Source: Adiantum capillus-veneris
Taxonomy: Eukaryota; Streptophyta; Polypodiopsida; Polypodiales; Pteridaceae
Direction: 5' to 3'
Assembly (NCBI GenBank): GCA_014529385.2
Contig: CM043942.1
Span: 3,808,501 to 3,872,500 of the forward strand
Length of the DNA stretch: 64,000 nt
Made by a program: the position numbers and the translations under genes. Shown one piece after another: positions 9,088 to 21,635 of this stretch. The notes under the pieces were generated by a model, which was not told where the DNA came from, did not search any database, and saw only the letters and a program-made list of their open reading frames with translations. Positions within the stretch are counted from its first letter, which is position 1, and each line of letters opens with the position of its first letter.

Positions 9088-10522
9088 AGATGGTCGTACT
9101 AGACCTTGAGTGTTCAGTTTCTATACTTGGCTCACTCGATGTTTCCTCGGGTTCTGAATCCATTTCTCCCTGAGATTCCGTTTCTGATGTGTATTGGCCT
9201 GAAGCCTTTGAGGAATCATCGGTTTCACTCTCAGGTAGGTGTGCCTCTTTCTTATCATCGGATGTTACATACGCTACACCTAACATGTTTACTGGTGCAA
9301 TGTGTGGTATCTCTTCCCCATCTGGTGTTACCCAGGTTGTTCCTCTAGCTCCCCATGTATCTATAGTTGCCGCTAGGTGTACCCAATCGACATTGTCTGA
9401 CTCAGCCATTCCGGGTAGGATATCCATATAAGGAGAGTTCTCCCCAATATCCGTGTCTTTGTTACACATGTAACAATATTGTAATGGAGCTGAGTGAATT
9501 GTTGTGTCTGATCGATTATCAATGATGAATTTATTTCCTACAGGATGCGTTCGACCACTTAAAAGATCAACTCGAATGATAGAGTCTTGGAACTGTAAGT
9601 AGACGTGGTTTTTGGACTAGTCATGCACCATTTTTGCTTCCCTCATGAATGGACGCCCTAAGATCATCTCAAATGACATAGGATGCTTGGAAAAATCCAT
9701 AACAATGAAAGTCTGCCTTACCTTGTGTCCCAAGACCCGTATCCTGAGATCCTTAAGCATTCCAATAGGCATAACAATAGATCCATTAGCCATTTTTACC
9801 ACTACGCTTGTGGCTTCAAGGTGAGGTCGCCCCATAGACTCCCAACAACTCTTTGTCACCATGATGACTCCCGCACCACCGTCAAGGACTCCCTTTACAG
9901 TTAATTCCTTAGTAATGATTGGCAGAGTAGCATTAGATTCATCACCTTCAAAGTATTGCCCCAACTTGTTAACGGGTACTTCAATTACAGATTCATGTCC
10001 TGCTAGGTTAGATGGTGGTGCTAAATGTTCCTCATCATTCATTACCGAGTCAGGTTTGTTCATATGTGCAAACTGTGGTAATCCGGCCTGTAATTCTCCA
10101 TTGAGGAAGGCTCGAAGAGCTGAGACTAGCTCGGGGTCTTTATATAGTTTGGACATGATGGTGGTTCTAACTTCTGAAGACATGAAATCTATCAATTTGG
10201 CAACATTTAATGGCATCTTGTGGGACGTAGGACCCTGACAAGAGAATGGTGAAGATGGAATCTCCACTTCCTCAAGGGGGTCGGGCATTCCCTCACCAAA
10301 CATTCTCTCTACTAGGAAAGGTGTGTGTCCACTTTCAGATGTCCTACCCTCACTCTCTTCTCGAATGATACTGGGTATAGCTAACGGCCTATAGTTCTTG
10401 TGAGGTTGAACTTGTGTGGGAAACACTGTGTCCGACATCTGGATATGTTTGGGTTCAGGTTCTAATGTTCGTTGAGTTTCTTCCACCAAACCCCTCAGTT
10501 GTTGGACTCGTTCAATTTCCAC
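9074..10522 (-). pseudogene. A1 protease and acidic linker
   Basis: The frame holds the retropepsin-like domain GVLDGGAGVIMV ... FEMILGRPFMREAK. The catalytic triad is D-G-G rather than D-S/T-G; A2 has the same. TAG at 9617-9619 replaces the Trp codon of A3 in HDWSKNHV. Beyond it the frame reopens through LQFQDSVIRVDL and a Ser/Glu-rich linker to a stop at 9074-9076, overlapping the pol ATG by 14 nt. The same overlap exists in A3, so the frame change between protease and RT is ancestral. Confidence 0.82.
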
Positions 10523-13500
10523 TGTTGGGTTTGGATAGGTTCCAATCTTTCTCTTGCAATCCTCATTTTGCTTCTCTCGTGGCTTATCTTGGGGGTTCGC
10601 AACTGGGTGGTTTAACTTTGAATACTCTTTTGGTGTTCGTCGTAATTCCCTCTCGTGATCCTCCTCACTGGCTTTTTCCTTTGTAGTAATAGTTTTGGTC
10701 TCCGTGGTCTATATCGAATCTGATTCATCCTCAGGGTCATTCATATACACGGGATCCTCTCCTGTCACTATGTTAGTCTTTGAACTAGGTTTTGAGCTAG
10801 AAGCATTAAGGGATTTCTTTCTTCGTGTTTTCTTCTTCCTCGCTCAGCCAATGGATGCAGCATCTCTCTCTTCGAGGATGTAATTTTGCTTTTGGAGCAT
10901 CGACCCGTGTGAGTGCATTCACTGGTGCTATGTTTATAGTTGGTGGTGTCCCATCAACAATCTCTATTAAGTTCAATGGTGTGATTTTCGGTGCGTTTGG
11001 ATTGTTAGGACACTGTGCGATCGAATGATCTATGCCACAACGATTACAAATGAGTATTGGCATTGCCAATGCACTCCCTTGACTTGTTTGCATTAGTGCA
11101 GCATTCTTTTGCATTCTAATGGGGCACTCAGCTACTCGATGTGGTCCACCACATTCGTAGCACTGAAGAGGTGGTCTCCTGGCAAAACTATTAATGTTTT
11201 GGCCTCTTGCTGCTAGCACAGTAGCTTGATATACCGGTTTGATTTGTCCCCAATGGTCTTCCATATAGTACAATGGTTCATAGGTGTAACTCTTGGATGA
11301 GGGGGTTGCGGTCCTAGCACTGGAGGTGGCAACGGTGTGGTTTGGACCACATTTTGGGTTCAAGGGACCATGTGCTGTAATGGCAACTGTTGCTCCATGG
11401 GTGGGGTAGGCATCAATGCAGGAACTCGAGGTGAGTCTGCCCAAGCTATAGGCGGTCTATTTTCCATGATGCGTTTAAGCATTAGGCAATCCTTCGCTTG
11501 ATGGCCATACCTACCACACGCGTTACAAGTCCCGTTAAACTTTACGTTGAAAGTAGGGCATTCACTCGTAGTATGTGGGCCCAAGAAAATTGAGCACCAT
11601 TGTTGCTCCCTTCTTGGATACATATGAGTGTTTTGTGGAGCACGATTACCCCTAAGGCTTTCTTGGATGGCCTTGGTGAGATCTACCAAAGTCATCTCAG
11701 ATATCGTTTGCTCTTTCACGATTGGCTTTATCTTCATTGGCTCATGCCCTGATGCTTGCGAGCTACTTGACTTCGGCTCGGCAGACACTCTTTCTCCTGC
11801 AATCATTAAATTATCGTCCAATTGGATTGCATTCATGGTGACTGCTTCCCAAGTAGTGATACCTCTAATGACTAGGCCATTATAGATACTTTCATGTCGT
11901 AGTCCCCTAATGAATCTATCGAGCAATTGGTTGTTGAATCGCTCGTTTGGATTGCATCGAGAATTCAAATTCTTTAGGCGACTAATGAAGTCTCTCACGG
12001 ATTCACCTTCTTCTCGTTGGGCTTTCTGGAGCTGAGAGGCTACACCCCAAAGTACTCCCTCTCGTATGTATTCTTTTAAGAACAGTCTCCTAAGAGTAGA
12101 GTAGATCGTTTTCTCTTCTACTCTTAAGGTTCTATACCAATCTCTAGCCTTTCCGCTTAGGGTCAAACTCAAAGCCTTACACTTATGTAGCTCATTGTGC
12201 TCTTCCAAGGAATCGCACACATGTTCAAAGACTTCCATATGCTTTCTAGCATCTCCGTCTCCACTGAATTTCTGTGTGAGCTTAGCTACTTGAACTGCCT
12301 TGCTCCTAGGCTCTCTATCAGGTGCACTACGCATGTTTTCCGCAATAGAGGGACCGATAGTTTGAGCAAATGCTGCCAAATCTCCTATTTGAGCAGGTAT
12401 AATGGGTGTATGTGCTCCTGGAACCACATGTGAGATGGGAGTTGGCCTTGGCCTTGGCATACGCGCGGCTCTTGGGTCCCAAATTTTGTATGGTGGTGTA
12501 CCAGACGGTGGTCCAAAGTTTACAGGCGTGACCCTAGGCATAGGGGGTGCCTGATATGGCATGTTATTATTAAATGGCATGGCTCCACTTGTATAAGATC
12601 TTGGATAATTCCATTGTGGATTGTAAGCTCTTGGAATAATCGAAGGTGTAGGAGCTACATGAGGCTGAGGTACGACGGGTGCACATGATTGATACAAACA
12701 TGTAGGTATAGTTGGGGGCATTGTGCTACTAGGCATCGGCGCCGTGTTAACAAATGAAATCCATGGTGTACTTCTTGTCATGCTCACCATTGGGATATGC
12801 ATGGTAGCCGTAGTGTCATTAAGAGAAAGATGAGCGAGATCTGGGAAGGTAAAGCTGCCACTTGTGGGCTTAGATTGTACTGAGGCTCCTGGTGAAACAA
12901 CATATGGAGGATCAATGGGGCTCACTGAGGGAGTCTCCATTTGTGACAGGGTTGGTTGGTTGGCCTTTCCCGTATCCAAGAATCTCATTAGGCCTGTTGA
13001 AGTCATGTTGATCCCTGTGTTCTGTCTTTCTAACTCGACAATCCTATGGAGGACATCACAGACTTTCTGTTGTTGCTCATCTATGCTAGTAGCACCCGAT
13101 GTGGATTGTAGAACATCTAACCAACCCACATGATAGGTGTGTCCTATGTACCGATCAGTTAAAGCTTCTGCTTGTAGGTCATACTCCCAATTTTTGTTTA
13201 GGAATATCCCATCTAGGCCTGGCGTGCTGGAGGTTTCCCTTGAAGTGGAAGCATTATTGCTCCCCATAGCTTGCCCCTCCGTGACTGCTACCTTGGGAGC
13301 ACTCGGTTGCTCGGCTGGCATGATTGTTGTCATAGGAGCCTTTGCTTTCAAGGCTCGACTTTGTTCTAGCCTTCGTAGGTTCTCAATTTCCCTCTCCCTT
13401 GTTGCTTGCATATAGCGTTCGATCTCTTGTACTTCGGCAAGACTCCTACCATCGGGTAGTAAAACCTCAGAGGGAGATAGTCCTAAAGGATCAGGAGGTG

Positions 13501-13708
13501 TAGTGGATGGAACATTCACATGCACACTCTCAAGAAGCATAGGGTCCATTTTAGGCATGAATGACGAATTTACTTCCCCACTCCCTTCATTTATTTCATG
13601 AACCGCATGTTCGGAGCGAGTAGCTCTACTAAGGGTCTCTTTTAAGCGGCTAAACATGCTGGACCCGGGCCGTGGGCCCATGGCATGCATGTCTAACCTC
13701 CCACACAC
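10523..13708 (-). pseudogene. A1 gag
   Basis: A proline-rich N-terminal half is followed by the retrotransposon gag domain (AKLTQKFSGDGDARKHMEVF, KARDWYRTLRVEEKTIYSTL, FISRLKNLNSRCNPNERFN). CCHC-like knuckles follow (CNACGRYGHQAKDC; CYECGGPHRVAEC; CNRCGIDHSIAQC). Compared with A3, an AGA codon has become TGA at the end of the 782-codon frame (11360), about 100 bp downstream are deleted, and further stops lie between 10523 and 10806. The gag N-terminus has also been deleted: family homology stops near 13695 and leader-like sequence follows at once. Confidence 0.87.
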
Positions 13709-14171
13709 ACTGTCACCTACCTAACCTCCCAGTCAACAGCTCACAGCTCACAGACAGCTCACTACCTTATCTACTTACTAACAGTGCTGCTAACCACTAA
13801 CTAATCTGTTAACTGCTTACTGACAGTGAGCTAACTGTCCACCTACTTCCTCTCTCACTACCTTACCCTTCAAAGACTGTGTGCAAGCAAACCTTGACAG
13901 AAAACTGTGTACAGACTGTGTGCAACAGAAATTGCTAACTGCCTTCCTACTTATTCATTCACTGCAAACAAGCTAACGACTACTAATTGTGCAAAGACTG
14001 TGTGCAAACAGAAAACACAACATTATGCAGAAATCACAGAACTTGCAGACAACACAGAAATTAACAACTTACAGAAAAACAACTCATTCCTCTTCCTCTT
14101 CCTCTTCTTTCCTACTACAAACAACTCATAGGATAAGCACAAAGTGCCTCTTGGGCTTAGTGCAGGGCGAT
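13709..14171 (-). other. A1 leader remnant
   Basis: A low-complexity stretch rich in short CTCACAG and AACTGTG variants lies between the primer site and truncated gag. It corresponds to the end of the untranslated leader. No gene is supported. Confidence 0.6.
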
Positions 14172-14189
14172 TCCCTGGCAGCGGTGCCA
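14172..14189 (-). promoter_or_regulatory. A1 primer-binding site (tRNA-Asp type, degraded)
   Basis: Minus-strand TGGCACCGCTGCCAGGGA lies 4 bp after the LTR end (CGCACA, then TTTT). It matches the A2 site with two changes. The family form is complementary to the 3' end of plant tRNA-Asp. Confidence 0.8.
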
Positions 14190-14193
14190 AAAA

Positions 14194-14431
14194 TGTGCGC
14201 TCCTTGCCGCACTGTCGAAGCAAGGGACTTGCCGTTACACCATGTGCGAGCCATAGACGGCTCCAAGCACACAACTAGCTTAACTAGTAAGCTCAAAAGA
14301 GGGCAATGGTGTGTCACTCACCGCTCTATGCTCCTGCCGTGGAGGATTCCTCACCGCGAAGAAGAAGGAGACGCCGCTACGTCGCGCTCAACTTCTTCAC
14401 CGCCGTCGTGCCGCCGCAATGCTCGATCGCA

Positions 14432-14482
<51 letters not shown>

Positions 14483-14789
14483 GGAGGTGAAGAAGAAGAA
14501 GAAGAAGATGGAGATGGAGATGGAGCAAGAGCACTCTTCTATTAGACAAATGAGAGAATGAGTGAATTTTAGGTTTAGTTGGCTTTTATATGAGCACACC
14601 CCATTCACACTTGGGAGCCCATGCTTAGCCAACTAATCCCTTGAATGTCCCAGTTAGAGTGCGCCTCTCATCGGCGATCACTCTTACCCTTTTCCTATTG
14701 GTCCGACAAGCCCGGTACCTGACTCTACCAAATACATAATACATGTCCGTCGTAGGTGATGGGGTGTCCGTGAGCCGTGAGGGTTAACA
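14194..14789 (-). repeat. A1 5' LTR (596 bp)
   Basis: On the minus strand it begins TGTTAACCCTCACGG and ends GGAGCGCACA, the same termini as the A2 and A3 LTRs. It contains TATAAAA (plus-strand 14584-14590) and a CT/CA simple repeat (about 14432-14481). It abuts the interrupted A2 RT at 14790. The expected partner 3' LTR and target duplication are missing because A1 is truncated. Confidence 0.92.
14584..14590 (-). promoter_or_regulatory. TATA box in A1 LTR
   Basis: Minus-strand CATATAAAAGCC, conserved at the same LTR position in A2 (21745-21751) and A3 (40256-40262). Confidence 0.75.
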
Positions 14790-15655
14790 CCAGAGTACCC
14801 ATCTAAAAAGCTATAAGCTTCCCTCCGTGCAACTCTTTCAAGCACATGTTCTGAATATGGCAAGGGGTAATGGTCCCTCCTAGTGGCGACATTGACCTTA
14901 TTGAGATCCACGCACACTCTGAGTTTCCCATTATTTTTTGGCACAATACTATTGGAGACACCCATTCTGAGTGTTCAATAGGGTATATGAATCCGCATTC
15001 CACAAGCTTTTCAATCTCTTCTTGAACAATTTTTGCATATTTAGGATTCATTGGGTAGGGTCGTTACTGAAGCCATGCTATTCATGGGGATTGTGTGTTG
15101 CACCACGGAAGGTGGAACACCTTTCATATCATGATATGTTGAGGCAAATATATCCCTGAATTCCTTGAGAAGTTCTTTAAGTACACACTCCTCAGTCTCT
15201 GTCAGATCTTGGGCAATGAAAATAGGTTTGGACTCTTCTCCTGACTCTATTTCCTTAACTATCGTTGGACCATCATAAACTCCATTGCTCCCATTGATAG
15301 GTTTTCTTTGAGCCTTTGTATACACAACCTTATGTTCCTCTGTGGTATAGGATTTGAAATGTTCAGGTGCAGGGTGTAAGTCTGTGGGGTCTTGTTGTTC
15401 TGTGGAATGTGATTTCACTTTTGATTCCTCTTGTTGTTGAGCTAGCTCTCGATTTTGTTGTCTCCTTACAGTACGGCTCAACTTTGGCTTCTCTGTAGCC
15501 TCTAGTTGTGCGATGTCAATGGGTTGTGGACTACACCACATAACGCTTTGAATGTATTCACCCCAGTTATCTACCAACTTCCCATGAGCATCACATGCCC
15601 CTATATAATTAAGCCATTCTGCGGTAGATTTCTTTTCATTTAGTCTAGCACGCAC
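14790..15655 (-). pseudogene. A2 pol N-terminus and RT fragment
   Basis: From 15655 the frame has the basic linker, NGVYDGPTIVKEIESGEESK, DIFASTYHDMKGVPPSVVQH, then RT fingers (VDLNKVNVATRRDHYPLP) to SFLDGYSG, where A1 interrupts. Frameshifts occur near 15050 and 14960. Only the first half of RT survives; the catalytic FLDD box is absent. Confidence 0.85.
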
Positions 15656-15786
15656 ATTTTCTCGATATCATCGCCTCTTATATCTCTTACTCTTCTTGTT
15701 TAATTCTTGATTATGGCCGATCTCTAGTGAAGAGTCACTAGATGAGTCACTACTTGTGTCTTCTACTCCCTTGGATAGATTGTCAT

Positions 15787-16977
15787 CTAGGTTACCACTA
15801 GGCCCTGAATGGTTTGTCCCCACATTTGCACTAGATTTAACTCAGATTCTTCGTCCTCAGAGTCAATTTCAATTGATGATTCTGATCCCAAATCGTGAGG
15901 GCTATAGTCTTGTGAGGCGCTACTGGTTCCAATGCCAGTCAAACTTTCATCTTGTAGGTCATCAGAAGCTATATGCATTGCTTCTAGCATATTTAAGGGT
16001 ACGAGTGGTGGCATTTCATCCCCCTCAGGTGTTACCCAGGTTATCCCCCTATTTCCCCAAGTGTCTATGGTTGCTGCTAGGTGGACCCAATCCAAATTGT
16101 CCGACTCAGTCATCCCAGGTAGTACATCCATATAAGGAGAATCTTCCCCAAAATCAGTGTCCACTTTACACGTGTAACAATACTGCAATGGGGCTGAGTG
16201 AACTATGGTGTCAGATCTATGATCAATTGTAAACCTGTTTCCTAGAGGATGTGCTCGACCAGTTACAAGATCTACTCGAATGACAGAATCTTGGAACTGC
16301 AAGTAGACATGGTTTTTAGACTAGTCATGCACCATTTTTGCTTCCCTCATGAAAGGACGTCCTAAGATCATCTCCGATGCCATAGTGTGTTTGGAGAAAT
16401 CCATAACAATGAAGGTAATCCTTATTTTATGTCCAAAGACCTTGATCTTGAGATCTTCTAGCATCCCAATAGGTTTAACAATAGACCCATTGGCCATCTT
16501 CACAACAATGGTTGTGGTCGCAAGGTGAGGTCTTCCCATAGTTTCCCAACAATTTTTAGTCACAATTCTAACCCCAGCACCACCATCAAGGATTCCCTTC
16601 ACAGTTAATCCCTTAGGAGTGATTGGTATGGTCGCATTGGATTCATCACCCTCAAAGTATTGTCCCAACTTGTTAACAGGTATTTCTATAACAAGGTTGT
16701 CATCTAGATTGGGTTGTGGATCTAAGTGTTCCTCCTCTATTGGCATCTCCCCAGCTCCATCCATCTGTGCAAATTGTGGTAGCCCAAACTTTAGTTCTCC
16801 ATTGAGGAAGGCTCGAAGAGCTGAGACTAGCTCAGGGTCTTTATATAGTTTGGACATGATGGTGGTTCTAACTTTTGAAGACATGAAATCCATCAATTGA
16901 CAATATTTAACCGCACCTTTGGACTTCAGTCCCTTGACGTGGGGAAGATGGGATCTCCATTTCTTTGATAGGATCAA
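15787..16977 (-). pseudogene. A2 protease and acidic linker
   Basis: This is the same domain order as A1: KGILDGGAGVRIVTKNCWE (D-G-G triad) and EMILGRPFMREAKMVHD, then TAG at 16321-16323 exactly where A1 also has TAG and A3 has TGG. The frame continues through FQDSVIRVDLVTGRAHPLGN and the acidic linker to a stop at 15787. Confidence 0.82.
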
Positions 16978-19900
16978 GTAGTCCCTCTGTAAACATTCTT
17001 TCCATCAAGAAGTGAGTACGCCCACTTTCCCATGACTTTAAGTCACTTTCATCATGGATGACACTAGGTATGGCTAAGGGTCTATGGACTTGGTGAGGTT
17101 GTTGTTGCATAGGGAACACGGTGTCTGTAATCTGAATCTGCCTAGGTGCTGGTTCTAGCCCCCTTTGGGTATCTTCTACCAAACTCCTTAATTGCTTGAC
17201 TCGCTCAATCTCCTCTGTAGGGTTTGGATAAGTTCCTATCTTCTTCTTGGATCCTGGCCATTGTGGCTCATGAAGATCTTCCTTGTTGGTTTCTATGTTA
17301 GTGGTCGTTTTGGTCTCCATGTTTTCACCTGAATCAGAATCTTCTTCAGCGTCGTTCATATATACAGGGTCGTCACTAGTCTCTATGTTGGTCTTTGAAC
17401 TGGGGTCTGACTTTGCTTCTTTTTGCGATCTCTTTCTTCGTGTTTTCTTCTTTTTCTAAGATTGGGCAATTGATGCCGTGTCTCTTTCCTCAAGAATATA
17501 ATTTTTTTTTTGGAGCATCGATCGTGTGAGTACGTTTACTGGTACCACAGGTGTACTTGGTGATGGCTCCTCGGTAACTTCAATCAAGTTTAATGGCGTG
17601 ATCTTCGGTGCATTTGGATTATTTGGACATTGGGCAATCAAATGATCTATGCCACATCGATTACATATGAGTATCGGCATTGTAGACATGCTTGCTTGAT
17701 TGGTTTGCATGAGTGTGGTGTTCTTTTGTAGCCTAATAGAACACTTGGCTACATGATGTGGACCTCCACACTCATAGCATTGAAGAGGTGGTCTCTTAGC
17801 AGTGTAATTGATATTTTGGCCTCTTGCAGCAAGAGAAGCTACTTGATATACAGGTTGACTTGTCCCCAATAGTCCTCCATGTAGTATTGTGGACTTTCTT
17901 CAAGCACATCCATCCTATGTAGGCAATATTAGGATCCATATCTTCCTCACATCCTTCCAAAAAAGAAATAGATGACTCACAACCCACTTGATTCACAGAA
18001 GTGATTCTCGGATGTGGTGGTTGCGGTCCTAGCACTGGAGGTGGTAAGGGTGCTGTTTGAAAAACATTTTGGGCCATAGGGACCATGTGTTGTGCTGTTT
18101 ATTCAAGAGGTGGGGCCGACATGAATGCAGGCACTCGAGGTGTGTCTGTCCATGCTAAGGTTGGTCTATTGGCCATCGCGCGCTTAAATACTATGCAATC
18201 CTTAGCTTTATGACCATACCTCCCACAGGCATTGCAGTTCCCATTGAATTTTACTCTAAAAGTAGGGCATTCACTGGTACTATGTGGTCCATAGCATACT
18301 GAGCACCATTGTTGCTCCCTTCTTGGATACATATGATTGTTTTGCAGAGCACGATTGTGTCTAAGACTCTATTGAATAGCCTTGGTGAGATTTGCTAAAG
18401 TCATCTCAGATATCTTTGGCTCCTTAGCAATAGGTTTTAGGGTCATTGGCTAATGTCCCAATGCTTGCGAGCTAATAGATTTAGACTCAACAGACACTCT
18501 TTCTCCTTGAATCATTAAATTATCCTCCAATTGGATCGCATTGGTGGTGACTGCTTCCCAAGTGGTGATACCTCTAATGACTAGGCCATCGTAGATATCT
18601 TCATGTCATAATCCCCTAATGAATCTATCAAGCAATTGATTATTATTGAAGCGCTCATTTGGATTGCAATGAGAATTCAAATGCTTCAAGCGACTAATAA
18701 AGTCTCTCACCGACTCTCCTTCCTCTCGTTGGGCTTTCTGGAGCTGAGAGGCTACACCCCAAAGTACTCCCTCTCGTATGTATTCTTTCAAGAACAGTCT
18801 CCTAAGAGTAGGGTAAATCGTTTTTTCTTCCACCCTTAGGGTTCTATACCAATCCCCTGCCTTTCCACTTAAGGTTAGGCTTAAAGCATTACTCTTATGC
18901 AGGTCATTGTGTTCTCCTAGAGAATCGCATATTTGTTCAAACACTTCGATATGCTTTCTCACATCCCCGTCTCCACTAAATTTTTGTGTGAGCTTGGCTA
19001 TTTGTACTGCCTTACTTCTAGGCTCTCTATCAGGCGTGTTACGCATATTCTCAGCAATAGATCGACCAATAGCTTGAGCAAATGTTGCCAAGTCATCTAA
19101 GTGAGCAGGCACCGTGGGTGAAGGCGCTCCAGAGACTACATGTGGAGTAGGTATTGGCATTGTGCTTGGCACATAGGAAGCCCTTGGGTTCTACGTTGGG
19201 TACGATGTTGTGCCATGTGGCGGCCCAAAGTTCATATGTGTGGCCCTAGGCATAGTAGACGTCGGATGTGACATGCTAATGCTAGCCGGTATAGTCCCAT
19301 GGAAATAAGAACTTGGGTGTTGTGGTTGTGGAGCATAGGTTTTTGAAACAATGGGAGGACTAGGGACTACATGAGTACGAGGACCCATGGGTGTATACGA
19401 TTGGTATACACTTGTAGGTACTATTGCAGGCATTGAGCTACCATGTAGCGGTGCTTTACTAACAAATGAGATCCATGGCGTGTTTCTTGGCATGCCCATC
19501 ATTGGGGTAGGCATGGTAGCCGTGGTGTCATCAAGGGAAAGATGAGCTAGACTTGGAAAGGTGAAGCTATCACTTGTGGGCTCAAATTGCACTGAGACCC
19601 CTGGAGAAACAACATATGGAGGATCTATCAGAGTTACCGAGGGAGTCTCCATTTGCGATAAGGTCGGTCGTTTAGCCTTTCCTGTATCCAAGAATCTCAT
19701 GAGACCCATTGAAGGCATGTTGATCCCCTTGTTTTGTCTCTCTAACTCAATGACCCTATGGATGACCTCACAGACTCTTTGTTGTTGATCCTCCACACTA
19801 GTAGCACCCATCTTGGATTGTAGGACATCTAACCAACCCACATGATAGGTGTGACCTGTGTATAGGTCGGTCAGAGTTTTCGTTTGTAGTTCGTATTCCC

Positions 19901-20620
19901 AGTTCTCATTTAAGAACACTCCATCTAGAATTGAGGTGCTAGGGGTGTCCTTTGAGCTAGATGCAATGTTGCTTTCTAGGGGTTGGCCCTTAGCGGTTGC
20001 TAAGTCAAGAGCACTCGATTGCTCTCTTAGCAAGGATATTGACATAGGGGCTTTCGCTTTTAACTCTCTTCATTGCTCCGCCTTGCGTAAGCTCTCGACT
20101 TCCTTTTCCCTCGCTGCAAGGATATACCGCTCAACCTCTTGCACTTTGGCAAGGCTTCTACCATCGGGTAATATGACCTCGGAGGGAAATAACTCTGAAG
20201 AGTCGGGAGGTGCAATGAATGAAGTATTCATGTGCATATTCTCTAAGGGCATAGGCTCTACGTTGGTCATGAATGGAGAATTTACTTCCCCACCCCCCTC
20301 ATTACATCATTAGCTCCATGTTCAGAGCGAGTGGCTCTACTAAAGGTTTCCTTCAAGCGGCTAAGCACGCTCGGCCCGGACCGCTGGCCCATGGCATGCA
20401 TGTCTTGGCTTGAGCTATCAGGATTAGGCATTGGGAAACCCTCCATGACATCGTTGTCAGAGGAAGAGTCACTAGCCGCTATGTTCGGGTCTTGGTTTGT
20501 ACTACCTTGGGTCCCCTCCGAGGGCCCGGAACCTAAGGTAGGTGGATATTGAGAACTCGCGTAAGTCGAAATTCTCTCTAGTTGCTCCGTCTCTAACACA
20601 CAACCAGAGCGCAGATGCAT
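16907..20620 (-). pseudogene. A2 gag, multiply frameshifted
   Basis: The start MHLRSGCVLETEQLERI at 20620 is the family gag start (A3 has MYLCSGRVLEHKH at 27287). Pieces follow in several frames: a Pro-rich half, the gag core (19172-18606), knuckles (CNACGRYGHKAKDC; CYECGGPHHVAKC; CNRCGIDHLIAQC, single copy) and a basic/acidic region. At least six frame changes or stops are seen. It is not translatable as a whole. Confidence 0.85.
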
Positions 20621-21353
20621 GTGCCTTTGACAACCTACAAGCGTCGGCGAATAACCTCGAAGGTTAACCGCTTACCTTTTCTAGGCGTCCGTTCACACTC
20701 GATTTTTTAATGTTTTTTAATGATCGGTTTTTTTTATTAAAGTGTGTGATAGATCTAAACGAGCGTATCACTTAGAGGGTCGCTGTGTGCTTTACAGCAC
20801 AATTTTTGGGCATCTGAAGTTCCGTTGGTCCTCAAAAAATCAATTTTTAGCTACGTGTGAAGCTAAAATTTGTAATTTTAAAAGGCAACTGAGGCGTAGG
20901 CCTGAGCGTGAGCTTGGGCTTGGGTTTAGGCTTGGGTCTGGGAGATATTCCCGATCCCGTTCCTACCTTTTTTTAAAAAAATATTTATTTTTAAAAAAAA
21001 TATTAAGGATAAGGTCGCCGCGGCCTGCCCGAGAGCACACACACACTCTACCTACCTACTTCTAACTAATACACCTACTGTTACACACTAACACACTCTA
21101 TTAGCTCTCACAGATCTACTTAGCTCTCACAGATCTACTTCCATGACATTACACAGAACTAATAACCTTAATACTAACACCTTACACAGAGAAAAAACAC
21201 AATACCTATGAAAACTCCATTAACAAAAAAATACACAGTACTAACACAAAATCCTTCTTCTCAACACACACACCCTCCTTCCTTACCTTTCCTTCAATTG
21301 AAATTGCACCACAAAAGAAGCACAGAGTGCCATTCAAGATTAGTGTATGGAAT
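20621..21353 (-). other. A2 leader
   Basis: About 730 bp of untranslated leader between primer site and gag start. A short arginine-rich frame on the opposite strand (20742-21065) looks accidental. A GC-rich core of TTGGGC repeats flanked by A/T runs lies at 20880-21030. Confidence 0.6.
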
Positions 21354-21371
21354 TCCCTGGCAACGGCGCCA
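21354..21371 (-). promoter_or_regulatory. A2 primer-binding site, tRNA-Asp
   Basis: Plus-strand TCCCTGGCAACGGCGCCA. Read on the minus strand, TGGCGCCGTTGCCAGGGA pairs with the 3' end of plant tRNA-Asp with one apparent mismatch. It lies 4 bp from the LTR end. tRNA-Asp priming is known for Athila and related plant gypsy elements. Confidence 0.88.
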
Positions 21372-21375
21372 AAAA

Positions 21376-21604
21376 TGTGCGCGTATGTCGCACGTGTCAA
21401 TGCAAGAAACTTACCGATATACCGTGTACGAGACACAAATGGCTCTAAACACACAACAACCCTAAACTAGTAAGCTCAAAGATGGCGTTGGTGTGTCACT
21501 CACCGCTCTAGACTTCCTATCGTGGAGGATTCCTCGCCGTGAATAAGAGGGAGATGCCGCTAGGCCGCGCTCAACCGCCTCGCCGTCCTCGTGCCGTCGC
21601 AATG

Positions 21605-21635
<31 letters not shown>

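Larger units (their letters stand above)
6613..14789 (-). mobile_element. A1: Athila-like Ty3/gypsy element, 3'-truncated
   Basis: On the minus strand the order is 5' LTR, tRNA-Asp-type primer site, gag with zinc knuckles, protease, RT, RNase H and the start of integrase. The 3' half of integrase, any accessory region and the 3' LTR are gone. Copies A2 (14790-21951) and A3 (27281-40641) are the same family. A1 interrupts A2: its LTR starts immediately beside the A2 RT motif FLDGYSG. No second RNase H domain is visible, which with the primer site favours an Athila-like placement within the Athila/Tat group. Stops, a deletion and frameshifts show it is dead. Confidence 0.88.

Noticed and set aside
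14306-14561. ORFs with THTHTH and SLSLSL tracts
   Set aside because: They are translations of the CT/CA microsatellite in the A1 LTR; the same occurs at 25186, 40274 and 47339.
20742-21065. 107-codon Arg/Ser-rich ORF on the plus strand
   Set aside because: It lies in the untranslated leader of A2 on the opposite strand, has repetitive codons from a GGGCTTGG run and A/T runs, and has no counterpart in A1 or A3.
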